Below are positions 15,428-22,812 of a stretch of DNA of 31,994 nucleotides, piece after piece. Source of the DNA: Pelotomaculum sp. UBA3103 (GTDB taxonomy: Bacteria; Bacillota; Desulfotomaculia; Desulfotomaculales; Pelotomaculaceae); assembly GCA_002365855.1 (NCBI GenBank), contig DFAP01000071.1, positions 70,253 to 102,246 of the forward strand. Direction: 5' to 3'. Positions within the stretch are counted from its first letter, which is position 1; the number at the start of each line of letters is the position of its first letter. The notes under the pieces are model-generated. The model was not told where the DNA came from. It made no database searches and saw nothing but the letters and a program-made list of their open reading frames with translations. The position numbers and the translations under genes are program-made.

Positions 15428-16012
15428 TCAAGTTAACTCATCCCATTTTTCATAACCGCATTTTTCGATGATAGTTTTAAGGGCCTTGGTGGTCACAGGA
15501 GCGCCCCTTTCCACTTCATCCGCACCGTCCATTTTCCCTATATCACCGATGCCAATTACTGTCGATAGGTTCAGTTCGTCTATTATTTCAACTGTATCAC
15601 CCTGCAGCAAATCATCCTTTGGCCTGCCCAGCTTATCAACGGCGCCTTTGATCAGTATGCCTCTATTGGAAACCGAGGCATCTACTTCGCAGCCACAGGC
15701 ATTTTCCGTGTTTGAAGCGACAGCAAGTACTCCGAGAACACGAATATCTGGATGTTTAGCGATGGCAGCCATAGCAGTCTCTCCGCGTCCCATGCCATTG
15801 AAGCCCCTGTCATCCAGCATTACCACAACCGGATCTTTGGGCGCTTTTTTTATTAATTCCACAATTTTTTCTCCGGAAAGGGTAGTTGGATTTCCGGCCG
15901 AGCAGGAAATACACCGAGCCCCGATATTACTGGCAGCTACTTCGACTGCCCTCTTTGCTACCCGGTCACCGTCCGTAACAAGAATCACATTTCTTTTATC
16001 TAAAGACAACAT
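15428..16012 (-). CDS. spoVAEa: SpoVAEa, stage V sporulation protein AE (soluble)
   Basis: A 194-residue soluble protein of the SpoVAEa family, part of the spoVA operon for dipicolinic acid uptake into the spore. Recognisable parts are NVILVTDGDRVAKRAVEVAA near the start, GARCISCSAGNPTTLSG, VVMLDDRGFNGMGRGE and CGCEVDASVSNRG. It has no membrane segment. The ATG follows GGGGGTAAG. It is one base after the spoVAEb stop, so the two are translationally linked. The Bacillus gene encodes a protein of similar length that lies on the outside of the inner spore membrane and is not essential for DPA uptake (family knowledge). Confidence 0.9.
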   Translation of the reverse strand: MLSLDKRNVILVTDGDRVAKRAVEVAASNIGARCISCSAGNPTTLSGEKIVELIKKAPKDPVVVMLDDRGFNGMGRGETAMAAIAKHPDIRVLGVLAVASNTENACGCEVDASVSNRGILIKGAVDKLGRPKDDLLQGDTVEIIDELNLSTVIGIGDIGKMDGADEVERGAPVTTKALKTIIEKCGYEKWDELT

Positions 16013-16013
16013 C

Positions 16014-16370
16014 TTACCCCCTAGGTTTAAAAATCAAGGCCGCCAGGTAGCCAAAAACTACTGCCGCAGTTATCCCCACAGCTGCTGAGCTAACACCTCC
16101 ACTAAAAGCCCCAAGAAGGCCTTTTTGATTGACACCGTTAATTGCCCCCTGAGCCAGCAGATGACCAAACCCGCTCAAAGGAACTGTCGCACCCGCGCCA
16201 GCCAGGTTCACCAACGGCTGGTAGAGGCCTAAAGCACTGATCACGGCGCCTGCGCAAACAAAGGTAACCAATACATGAGCACCCGTAAATTTATAGCCGG
16301 TGAGATCCATCATCAGCTGGCCTATCACACATAATGCCCCGCCAATTATAAAAGCCCATAAAAACTCCAC
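16014..16370 (-). CDS. spoVAEb: SpoVAEb membrane protein
   Basis: A 118-residue membrane protein of the SpoVAC/SpoVAE family, a component of the spore DPA channel. It begins VEFLWAFIIGGALCVIGQ and has about four hydrophobic segments, with GAGATVPLSGFGHLLAQGA in the middle. The open frame extends upstream to 16412, but the better start is the GTG at 16370. AGGGAGG lies 6 bases ahead of it, the length then equals that of Bacillus SpoVAEb, and overlap with spoVAD disappears (10-base gap). Confidence 0.92.
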   Translation of the reverse strand: MEFLWAFIIGGALCVIGQLMMDLTGYKFTGAHVLVTFVCAGAVISALGLYQPLVNLAGAGATVPLSGFGHLLAQGAINGVNQKGLLGAFSGGVSSAAVGITAAVVFGYLAALIFKPRG

Positions 16371-16380
16371 TTTATCCTCC

Positions 16381-17394
16381 CTACCTGGCTTCAAATACAA
16401 CAGCGTGTCCAATCCCCGGAATGGTTTCCCCCTGTTGTATACTGCATGGACTGAGTAACGCGCCCGTACCTATCCCGATGATGCGCTTATATTTTTTTGA
16501 TTTGAGCTGTTCCAGCAGGTAACCGCAGGTTACCACCGCTGAACAGGCGCATCCGCTGCCGCCGGCATGTACATCCTGCGACCCGCTAAAAATTAAAATG
16601 CCGCAATCGGTATACCTTTCGGAAACCTCGTAGCCGTTTTGATTCATAAGTTTTTCCGCTAAAATCTTTCCGTAAGCGCCTAAGTCACCTGTTATGATCA
16701 AGTCGTAGTGGTCAGGGCTTCTCCCGGTATCCAGAAAATGACGCTTAATTGTATCCGCTGCTGCGGGCGCCATGGCAGCCCCCATATCCTGCGGATCACC
16801 TTCACCCATATCTATGACTCTCCCGATAGTAGCGTGGGTGATTACTGGGCCACTGCCCTCTCTGGCCAGCAGCGCCGCTCCTGCCCCTGTTACTGTCCAC
16901 TGTGCGGTCATTGGCCGCTGCACACCTAGCTCTGTTGGGAAACGGTACTGTCTTTCGGCAGTGCTGTAATGACTCGACACAGCAACCATCACCCGGTCTG
17001 CAAAACCACCATCTATTAACATGGAGCCAATAGCCATACCCTCGTACAGTGTAGAGCAAGCGCCGTACAAACCCAGAAATGGTATGGACATAGCCCTTGC
17101 TGTATAACAGGAAGTGACAATTTGGTTAAGCAAATCACCGGCCAGTATAAAATCAATGTCTTTCTCCTGAAGATTAGCTTTTTGCAGCGCTTTTTTCATA
17201 GCATCCTGCATCAGGCGTTGTTCAGCTTTTTCCCATGTCTTTTCACCGTAATAAGTATCGCTTAAAATTTTATCGAAATATTTAGACAGGGGTCCTTCGC
17301 CTTCCATTGGCCCTACTATGCTTGCCGCCGCAATTATTACCGGCGGGGTTTGAAAATAAACCGTCTGCAATCCAATCTTTTTGGGCGCAGCCAA
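16381..17394 (-). CDS. spoVAD: SpoVAD, DPA-binding protein of the spore channel
   Basis: A 337-residue protein with the thiolase-like fold of SpoVAD, the soluble subunit that binds dipicolinic acid. It has the family's TPPVIIAAASIVGPMEGEGPL start and FDKILSDTYYGEKTWEKAE. GLYGACSTLYEG holds a thiolase-position cysteine (Cys113). DCGILIF, GSGCACSAVV and KRIIGIGTGALLSP lie in the C-terminal half. The length equals Bacillus SpoVAD. The start is TTG behind AAGGAGGCGG. It lies 12 bases after spoVAC. Confidence 0.96.
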   Translation of the reverse strand: MAAPKKIGLQTVYFQTPPVIIAAASIVGPMEGEGPLSKYFDKILSDTYYGEKTWEKAEQRLMQDAMKKALQKANLQEKDIDFILAGDLLNQIVTSCYTARAMSIPFLGLYGACSTLYEGMAIGSMLIDGGFADRVMVAVSSHYSTAERQYRFPTELGVQRPMTAQWTVTGAGAALLAREGSGPVITHATIGRVIDMGEGDPQDMGAAMAPAAADTIKRHFLDTGRSPDHYDLIITGDLGAYGKILAEKLMNQNGYEVSERYTDCGILIFSGSQDVHAGGSGCACSAVVTCGYLLEQLKSKKYKRIIGIGTGALLSPCSIQQGETIPGIGHAVVFEAR

Positions 17395-17406
17395 ATATCC
17401 GCCTCC

Positions 17407-17862
17407 TTATCTAAAAAAATAATACAAAATACCGATCGCCCAGGCTGTTACAATGCCCCAGACCAATACTGGACCGGCAACGGTAAATAGCCGGTGGCCA
17501 ACTCCAAAGATAAGTCCCTCGGCGCGATATTCCATGGCCGGCGCAACCATAGAGTTGGCAAACCCGGTGATTGGAACTATCCCGCCTGCACCGGCGAAAC
17601 GGCTGACTTCATCATAAACTCCAATACCTGTCAGAAAAGTAGCCACGAAGATTAAGACTGCTGAGGTTGCCGCTCCGGCAGTATTCACATCCATACCTTT
17701 ATCAAGAAAAAAGTGTAATATAAACTGCCCTATCAGGCAGATCAGCCCGCCAACAATGAAGGCCCAAAATATATTGCGCCATAACCTTGGTCTGGGCCTA
17801 AAATGAGTAGCGATTTTTGCATACTCCTGCTTCTGGCTTTCAGAGACAATCGATTTGGACAT
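17407..17862 (-). CDS. spoVAC: SpoVAC membrane protein
   Basis: A 151-residue membrane protein of the spore DPA channel; in Bacillus it is mechanosensitive. About four hydrophobic segments start at NIFWAFIVGGLICLIGQ, and the core has GAGGIVPITGFANSMVAPAMEYRAEG. The frame is open upstream to 17949, but that extension covers a terminator hairpin. The ATG at 17862 has AGAGGTG about 7 bases ahead, and the protein then matches Bacillus SpoVAC in length. It is the first gene of the spoVA unit here; spoVAA, AB and AF are not present. Confidence 0.93.
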   Translation of the reverse strand: MSKSIVSESQKQEYAKIATHFRPRPRLWRNIFWAFIVGGLICLIGQFILHFFLDKGMDVNTAGAATSAVLIFVATFLTGIGVYDEVSRFAGAGGIVPITGFANSMVAPAMEYRAEGLIFGVGHRLFTVAGPVLVWGIVTAWAIGILYYFFR

Positions 17863-17879
17863 GTCGATACACCTCTTTT

Positions 17880-17909
17880 TAATGTTCCCAGTTGGTTTGA
17901 GCTTAATAC
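17880..17909 (-). promoter_or_regulatory. Sigma-F/sigma-G-like promoter for spoVAC
   Basis: On the minus strand GTATT (17905-17909), 15 bases, GGGAACATTA (17880-17889). The -10 fits the sigma-F pattern GGnnAnAnTw in every fixed position, and the -35 misses one of five (GywTA). It begins right after a terminator T-run. The predicted start would fall only a few bases ahead of the ribosome binding site, which is unusual and lowers confidence. Confidence 0.4.
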
Positions 17910-17910
17910 A

Positions 17911-17932
17911 AAAAGGGACACTGCCAGTGTCC
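17911..17932 (-). terminator. Hairpin terminator between dodecin and spoVAC
   Basis: On the minus strand GGACACT, loop GGC, AGTGTCC, then C and TTTTT. The 7-bp stem is perfect. It is the second of two related hairpins in this gap and has the better T-run. Confidence 0.8.
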
Positions 17933-17973
17933 GAGATTGAAACAACCATTAAATCATTATCTGATGGAGATTT

Positions 17974-17995
17974 TAGGACACCTGCCGGTGTCCTA
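17974..17995. repeat. Perfect inverted repeat after the dodecin stop, related to the next hairpin
   Basis: TAGGACACC and GGTGTCCTA form a 9-bp perfect stem around a 4-base loop, 6 bases past the dodecin stop. Its core GGACACnGGCAG-TGTCC nearly repeats the hairpin at 17916-17932. There is no T-run on either side, so it is not a classic terminator alone. Confidence 0.7.
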
Positions 17996-18001
17996 GTTCC
18001 T

Positions 18002-18196
18002 CTAGTCTGTATGAGCGATTTTTACATTAGCCTTATATTCCACTAACCGGCCGTTTTCAACATTGGCGGTAAAATTAACAATTTCTACCGCCACTATATT
18101 TTTCATTGATCTGGAAGCTTCTGTGATAGCCGATTGAACCGCGCCCTTCCAGCTATCAGGGGAATCCCCTACTAATTCAGAAACCTTAACGTGCAA
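18002..18196 (-). CDS. Dodecin family flavin-binding protein
   Basis: A 64-residue protein of the dodecin family, small dodecameric proteins that store or buffer flavins. The segment VSELVGDSPDSWKGAVQSAI carries the tryptophan (Trp16) that stacks on flavin. IVAVEIVNFTANVENGRLVEYKANVKI forms the expected beta strands. Length is usual for the family. The TTG start is 8 bases after GGGGG. It lies alone between the spoIIA and spoVA units. A sporulation role is not known to me. Confidence 0.88.
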   Translation of the reverse strand: MHVKVSELVGDSPDSWKGAVQSAITEASRSMKNIVAVEIVNFTANVENGRLVEYKANVKIAHTD

Positions 18197-18286
18197 CTGA
18201 CATACCCCCTTATAATTAATGACATTTTATTATGTGCTTTGAAATATTTTTTATTCATTTATAAGGCCATCTTGCTTAAAAATGGT

Positions 18287-18319
18287 AAAAAAAATACCCG
18301 TTCATAATTATTAGCGGGT
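18287..18319 (-). terminator. Intrinsic terminator after sigF
   Basis: On the minus strand ACCCG, 14-base partly paired loop, CGGGT, followed by A and eight T residues. It lies 17 bases past the sigF stop and closes the spoIIA operon. Confidence 0.85.
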
Positions 18320-18335
18320 TTATGACAATTTACTG

Positions 18336-19115
18336 TCATTTTTGATTGTCTTCCATCAGATCTTTAAGTTTTTTTAAGGCCTGCCTCTCCAGTCTGGAAA
18401 CCTGCACTTGTGACAAACCAAGCTTTTTGGCTATCTCGGACTGTGTCTTGTCCTCGAAAAATCGCCATGATAAAATCATCCTTTCTCTTTCTGAAAGGTT
18501 GTTTAATAGAGCTTTCATAGATATTTTTTCAAGCCAGCTAGAGTCTCCATCCTCTGCTCCCTTTAGCTGATCCAGAAGGTAGATAGGATCACCGTCGTCC
18601 TGATGCAGCGTTTCATATATTGAGGTTGGCGCTTGCGCCGCTTCTAGTGCATTAACAATTTCTTCCCTTGATAAGCTCAGTTCAGAGGCAACCTCTCCAA
18701 TCGACGGTTCCCTCCCAAGCCGCGCTGTAAGCAGTTCCCTCACCTGCTGGACTTTGTATGCCGTTTCCTTTAAGGAACGGCTAACCTTGACCGGATTGTC
18801 GTCCCGTAAAAATCTCCGGATTTCTCCCACAATCATTGGAACAGCGTATGTTGAAAACTTGACATCAAAGCTGAGGTCAAATTTGTCAATTGCCTTCATC
18901 AGGCCAATACAGCCAATTTGAAATAAATCTTCCAGTTCATAACCCCGGTTTTGAAAACGCTTGACAAGGTTAAAGACAAGCTTTAGATTGCAGTTTACCA
19001 GTTTATCCCTGGCAAAACTATCACCATCCTTGGCTCTTTTTAGCAAATCCCTCATTTCCTTGTCTTTCAAAAGGGGAAAGCGGGGCAGGTTCATTTCTAC
19101 CAACCTGCTGCTCAT
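18336..19115 (-). CDS. sigF: Sigma-F, forespore RNA polymerase sigma factor (SpoIIAC)
   Basis: A 259-residue sigma-70-type factor, the first compartment-specific sigma of the forespore. Region 2 shows LVFNLVKRFQNRGYELEDLFQIGCIGLMKAIDKFD and VKFSTYAVPMIVGEIRRFLRDD. Region 4 has LSERERMILSWRFFEDKTQSEIA and the helix-turn-helix LGLSQVQVSRLERQALKKL. The length is close to the 255 residues of Bacillus SigF. The ATG follows AGGAG. It is the third gene of spoIIA, 15 bases after spoIIAB, its anti-sigma factor. Confidence 0.97.
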   Translation of the reverse strand: MSSRLVEMNLPRFPLLKDKEMRDLLKRAKDGDSFARDKLVNCNLKLVFNLVKRFQNRGYELEDLFQIGCIGLMKAIDKFDLSFDVKFSTYAVPMIVGEIRRFLRDDNPVKVSRSLKETAYKVQQVRELLTARLGREPSIGEVASELSLSREEIVNALEAAQAPTSIYETLHQDDGDPIYLLDQLKGAEDGDSSWLEKISMKALLNNLSERERMILSWRFFEDKTQSEIAKKLGLSQVQVSRLERQALKKLKDLMEDNQK

Positions 19116-19130
19116 CTCTTCATCTCCTGA

Positions 19131-19592
19131 CTACTGCTCCAAGCCGAACTGAGCTGTTCTGTTTCCAACTCTCTTGCTCATAGTTACGCTGGTGCCTTGA
19201 CCCGGAACAGAATCCACCCTAAAGCTGTCCATAAATGACTGCATAAAGACAAATCCCAATCCCAGCCTCTCTGCATCAGTCGAAAAAGCCGGTTGGAGGG
19301 CTCTGCTGATATTATCAATTCCTCTGCCATCGTCTTCTATCCTTACTTCCATGGCATCGGGCGTCAATGACGCATAAACCCTTATAAAGCGATCTGAGGC
19401 ATGCTCATACCCGTGAATAATGGAATTTCCCACCGCCTCTGAAACTGCTACTTTTATTTCTTCCAGGTCGGCCAGAGTATAATCGAGCTGGGAGGCAAAA
19501 GCTGCCACAGTTACCCTGGCAAATGCTACGTTGGCCGGCAGGCTTAAGAACTCCAATTTCATCTGATTAATAAACTGCTTAACATACTCCAC
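19131..19592 (-). CDS. spoIIAB: SpoIIAB, anti-sigma F factor and serine kinase
   Basis: A 153-residue GHKL-fold kinase that holds sigma-F inactive and phosphorylates SpoIIAA. The N box is EIKVAVSEAVGNSIIHGYE, the G1 box is RIEDDGRGI, and a later glycine-rich LGLGFVFMQSFMD is typical. The GTG start (10 bases after GGGGGG) gives seven residues more than Bacillus SpoIIAB. The extra N-terminal MEYVKQFINQ may be real, or translation may start at the ATG for MKLEF. It lies 14 bases after spoIIAA. Confidence 0.96.
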   Translation of the reverse strand: MEYVKQFINQMKLEFLSLPANVAFARVTVAAFASQLDYTLADLEEIKVAVSEAVGNSIIHGYEHASDRFIRVYASLTPDAMEVRIEDDGRGIDNISRALQPAFSTDAERLGLGFVFMQSFMDSFRVDSVPGQGTSVTMSKRVGNRTAQFGLEQ

Positions 19593-19606
19593 TTTTTACG
19601 TCCCCC

Positions 19607-19945
19607 CTACCCGATTTTCTCCAGCGCTTCGCTCTCGCTGGGAAATTCGTTCATAATCCTTAATAAGCCTGACAGATCAAGAACCTTGCGGACCTGGGGC
19701 TGCGGGGAGACAATAAATACTCTGCCACCGTTTTTTGTAACCCTCCTGTAGCGCCCCAGCAGCACACCTAAACCTGAACTGTCTACAAAAGACACCTTTG
19801 CCAGGTTGAATATTAAATTCCTTACCTGCCCCTGGTTTAGAGTATCTTCCAATGTTTCACGCAAATGATCAGCAACTCCCAGGTCAAGATCGCCACTGGG
19901 CCGGACAACCAGGGTGTTATTTTTCAATTCAATGTCCAAAAGCAC
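19607..19945 (-). CDS. spoIIAA: SpoIIAA, anti-anti-sigma F factor
   Basis: A 112-residue STAS-domain protein that, when dephosphorylated by SpoIIE, takes SpoIIAB away from sigma-F. The phosphorylation loop is SFVDSSGLGVLLGRY with Ser57 at the site of the phospho-serine. VRPSGDLDLG near the start and GGRVFIVSPQPQVRKVLDLSGL are typical. The GTG start follows GGGGGA. It begins the spoIIAA-AB-sigF series, 189 bases downstream of dacF, with its own promoter candidate in that gap. Confidence 0.96.
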   Translation of the reverse strand: MLLDIELKNNTLVVRPSGDLDLGVADHLRETLEDTLNQGQVRNLIFNLAKVSFVDSSGLGVLLGRYRRVTKNGGRVFIVSPQPQVRKVLDLSGLLRIMNEFPSESEALEKIG

Positions 19946-19994
19946 AGTCGTCCCCCTTTTTCTTTTAGTTGTTATACAAAATGCTTACTGCTAA

Positions 19995-20023
19995 ATCTTA
20001 CCAAATATAATGCGAAATGGCAA
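19995..20023 (-). promoter_or_regulatory. Candidate promoter upstream of spoIIAA
   Basis: On the minus strand TTGCCA (20018-20023), exactly 17 bases, TAAGAT (19995-20000). The spacing and sequence fit sigma-A. In Bacillus this operon uses sigma-H with Spo0A; I found no clear sigma-H site here. Confidence 0.45.
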
Positions 20024-20085
20024 GCCGCTTATAATGCAAGGTTTGCTGACCTCACTAATATTTAGACATCCTGGGCATAAGAAAT

Positions 20086-20106
20086 GCGGGCTCAGGTAGA
20101 GCCCGC
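20086..20106 (-). terminator. Hairpin terminator after dacF
   Basis: GCGGGCTC and GAGCCCGC form a perfect 8-bp stem around 5 bases. The minus-strand tail is ATTTCTT, a weak T-run, so some read-through into spoIIAA is possible. Confidence 0.75.
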
Positions 20107-20134
20107 CTCCGTATCAACCGGTAGACACCATTAA

Positions 20135-21322
20135 TTAGTAAACACTTTCCAGAACTCTTTTCATCTGCTGGAGCATTGAAGCCTTGAGTACTTCATCCCC
20201 GGCTACAAGCTTAATCACCCTGACTTCCTGCCCATTCTTAGTTATTACATAAGAACCAATTTCCTGTCCTTTTTGCACCGGTGCGTTAATGTAATCGGGC
20301 AAATCAATCCTGGGCTCAAAACCTTTTTCCTCTCCTCTGGGAACAATCACGCTAACCCGTTCAGATGCGATTGCCCCCACGCTGGTAGCCTGCCCCTTAC
20401 TTACCTGCACAGTGCCTATATTTTCGCCCTGTTCGGCAAAACTGACTGCTTTATATTTTGCGAAACCATAGTTATAGAACTTCGTGGATTCTTGAAAGTG
20501 ACTTTTAGGCTCCACTGTTCCAAGCACAACGCAGATTAATCTGAGCCCATTTCTTTCCGCTGATGAAGCCAGACAGTACTTAGCAGCTTCGGTCCAACCA
20601 GTCTTACCGGCGTCGGCGCCCTCGTACCACCAGAGAAGCTTGTTAGTATTCCAGAGTTTAAAAGCTCCGCCGCGCAGATCATACTCCTTCATTGCGGTGA
20701 TTTTTTTAAAAAGCGGGTTTTTTAGACCCTCCTTGAGGATTATGGCTAAATCATAAGCGCTTGTGTAGTGATTATCAGCGGTCAGCCCGTGGCAGTTGAC
20801 AAAATTAGTATCAGTCAGACCTAGAGACTTAACCTTTTCATTCATGTCCAGCACAAAGGCTTCCTCGCTGCCCGCAATATGCTCTGCGACTGCCACACTG
20901 GCGTCATTCGCGGACTGAAGCCCTATTGCCAACAGCATATCCCCCAGGGTCATCTCTTCGCCCGGCTCAAGATAAATCTGAGAACCTCCCATCTCCCAGG
21001 CGCTTTCACTGGTTACTACTATATCCGTCAGCTTAAACTTGCCCTGCTCAACCGCATCGGTTGCCAGAAGCAGTGTCATCAGCTTGGTTACGCTGGCCAT
21101 GGGAAGCTGCTTATGCGGTTCTTTTTCATACAAAATTTTATCGGTATCAGGTTCTAAAAGGATGACTGCCTCGGCGGTGGTATTTAAAACAGCGGGAGCT
21201 TTTTCCCCAGCCGGCGTATTTTCCTTAATGACCTCCTGGGTAGCCCAAGCAGATTGCCCAACCGACAGGCATATCAGTAAAAGCACAGCTATAATTCCTG
21301 TCAGTCTCATTTTTCTCAACAT
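20135..21322 (-). CDS. dacF: D-alanyl-D-alanine carboxypeptidase, DacF type
   Basis: A 395-residue penicillin-binding protein of the S11 family that trims peptidoglycan stem peptides; DacF helps set spore cortex cross-linking. A signal peptide covers residues 1-27 (KMRLTGIIAVLLLICLSVGQSAWA). The active-site motifs are SVTK (77-80), SAN (137-139) and KTG (240-242). The C-terminal part is the PBP5-type beta domain. The end LQQMKRVLESVY is amphipathic, as in membrane-anchored carboxypeptidases. The ATG lies about 10 bases after AGAGGGGGAA. The dacF-spoIIA order is the same as in Bacillus. Confidence 0.95.
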   Translation of the reverse strand: MLRKMRLTGIIAVLLLICLSVGQSAWATQEVIKENTPAGEKAPAVLNTTAEAVILLEPDTDKILYEKEPHKQLPMASVTKLMTLLLATDAVEQGKFKLTDIVVTSESAWEMGGSQIYLEPGEEMTLGDMLLAIGLQSANDASVAVAEHIAGSEEAFVLDMNEKVKSLGLTDTNFVNCHGLTADNHYTSAYDLAIILKEGLKNPLFKKITAMKEYDLRGGAFKLWNTNKLLWWYEGADAGKTGWTEAAKYCLASSAERNGLRLICVVLGTVEPKSHFQESTKFYNYGFAKYKAVSFAEQGENIGTVQVSKGQATSVGAIASERVSVIVPRGEEKGFEPRIDLPDYINAPVQKGQEIGSYVITKNGQEVRVIKLVAGDEVLKASMLQQMKRVLESVY

Positions 21323-21356
21323 TGCACGATTCCCCCTCTTTGCTATATCTTTTCTT

Positions 21357-21385
21357 TATTATGTTTCAGGGGAATAAAGTTATAC
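21357..21385 (-). promoter_or_regulatory. Sigma-F/sigma-G-like promoter for dacF
   Basis: On the minus strand GTATA (21381-21385), 17 bases, CATAATA (21357-21363). This fits the sigma-G pattern (GnATR, 17-18, CATnnTA), which sigma-F partly shares. Bacillus dacF is forespore-expressed, so the type of site is as expected. It is about 35 bases upstream of the ATG. Confidence 0.5.
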
Positions 21386-21484
21386 GGCTGCTAGTTTTAA
21401 AAAAAGAGGGGTGGCTGTATGAAGCATCTAAAAAGGCTTGTTTGATTTAGAATTATACTGATGAAACTCCCCGCTGGCCATGTT

Positions 21485-22789
21485 CTACGGGACCGTTCCA
21501 ATAACTACCGGTCGCGGTTCAAACCTGCTATTTCCAATAACGTAAGCGTTCCTGACTATTTCCTCGGCCAGCGTCAACAGTTCCCGGCTGTTTGCGTGTA
21601 CTTCCGTCAAAGTTTCCCCTTTTTTTACCGGATCGCCTACCTTTTTATTTATAACCAGCCCAACTGCCGGGTCTATTTTAGACTCTTTCTTTTCCCTGCC
21701 GGCCCCCAGAAGCATGGCTGCCAAACCGACCTCTTCCGCGTTGATCGCTTCTACAAAACCTTCGAATGCAGATTTTAATTTCGATATATGTTTCGGGACC
21801 GGGAGGTAACCTTTTTCATAAAAGGCCCTACAATCACCACCCTGGGCTGAAATCATCTCTTCGAATTTCTCCATGGCGCGGCCGCTATCCAGCAGTGACA
21901 ATAATGTTTTCCGGCCTTCCTGCATATCGCCTGCTTTACCCGCAAGCAAAAGCATTGCCGCTCCAAGAGATAATGTTACCTCTAACAGGTCACCTGGGCC
22001 TTTCCCCTTTAAAGTATCAACTGCTTCCTGAACTTCCAGGGCATTGCCGACAGCGCGACCTAAGGGCTGGTCCATACTGGTTAAGAAGGCTATTGTGCGC
22101 CTCCCTACATTGTTACCGATATCAACCATGGTCCGCGCCAGCTGGTAGGCGCTTTTTTCGTCTCTCATAAACGCGCCGCTTCCAACCTTTACATCCAGTA
22201 CAATGGCGTCGGCGCCGGACGCTATTTTCTTGCTCATAATGCTACTCGCTATCAGCGGTATGCTATCGACAGTGGCAGTTACATCCCTTAGGGCATAGAG
22301 TTTTTTATCTGCCGGCGCAAGAACTCCCGTTTGAGCTACCACTGCGGCGCCGATATGGCGTACCTGCTCGATAAACTCTGCAGGAGTCAGCATCGCGTTG
22401 AAACCGGGGATTGACTCTAGCTTGTCCACCGTCCCACCGGTATGGCCCAAACCGCGTCCAGACATTTTAGCCACAGGCACCCCCGCGGACGCTACAAGCG
22501 GCGCCAACACCAGGGTGGTCTTGTCTCCCACCCCCCCTGTGCTGTGTTTATCAACCTTGATGCCTGGTATAGATGAAAGATTGGCCCTTTCGCCAGAATC
22601 GCAGATAGAAGTGGTCAGGTCTGCGGTTTCCCTGTCATTCATCCCACGGAAGTAAACGGCCATAAGCAGGGCCGAGGCCTGGTAGTCAGGAACATCCCCT
22701 GAATTGTAGCCTTCAACAAAGAATTTGATCTCCTCTCTTGTCAGCTCCAGTCCTTCCCTCTTTTTTAGAATGATATCGTACATGCGCAC
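21485..22789 (-). CDS. pdp: Pyrimidine-nucleoside phosphorylase
   Basis: A 434-residue enzyme that splits uridine, thymidine or deoxyuridine with phosphate to base and (deoxy)ribose 1-phosphate. It begins MRMYDIILKKREG (GTG read as Met) and shows KHSTGGVGDKTTLVLAPLVA, the family signature SGRGLGHTGGTVDKLESIPGF, and KVGSGAFM. Length equals Bacillus Pdp. The frame is open to 23008, but the extension is only the shadow of deoB. GAGGGG lies 8 bases before the chosen GTG. It is 23 bases after deoB, whose mutase uses the ribose 1-phosphates it makes. Confidence 0.95.
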   Translation of the reverse strand: MRMYDIILKKREGLELTREEIKFFVEGYNSGDVPDYQASALLMAVYFRGMNDRETADLTTSICDSGERANLSSIPGIKVDKHSTGGVGDKTTLVLAPLVASAGVPVAKMSGRGLGHTGGTVDKLESIPGFNAMLTPAEFIEQVRHIGAAVVAQTGVLAPADKKLYALRDVTATVDSIPLIASSIMSKKIASGADAIVLDVKVGSGAFMRDEKSAYQLARTMVDIGNNVGRRTIAFLTSMDQPLGRAVGNALEVQEAVDTLKGKGPGDLLEVTLSLGAAMLLLAGKAGDMQEGRKTLLSLLDSGRAMEKFEEMISAQGGDCRAFYEKGYLPVPKHISKLKSAFEGFVEAINAEEVGLAAMLLGAGREKKESKIDPAVGLVINKKVGDPVKKGETLTEVHANSRELLTLAEEIVRNAYVIGNSRFEPRPVVIGTVP

Positions 22790-22812
22790 TTGAGACACCC
22801 CTCTTATGAAAC

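Noticed and set aside
17863..17949. N-terminal extension of SpoVAC
   Set aside because: It would translate a terminator hairpin and a promoter candidate; the internal ATG gives the family length.
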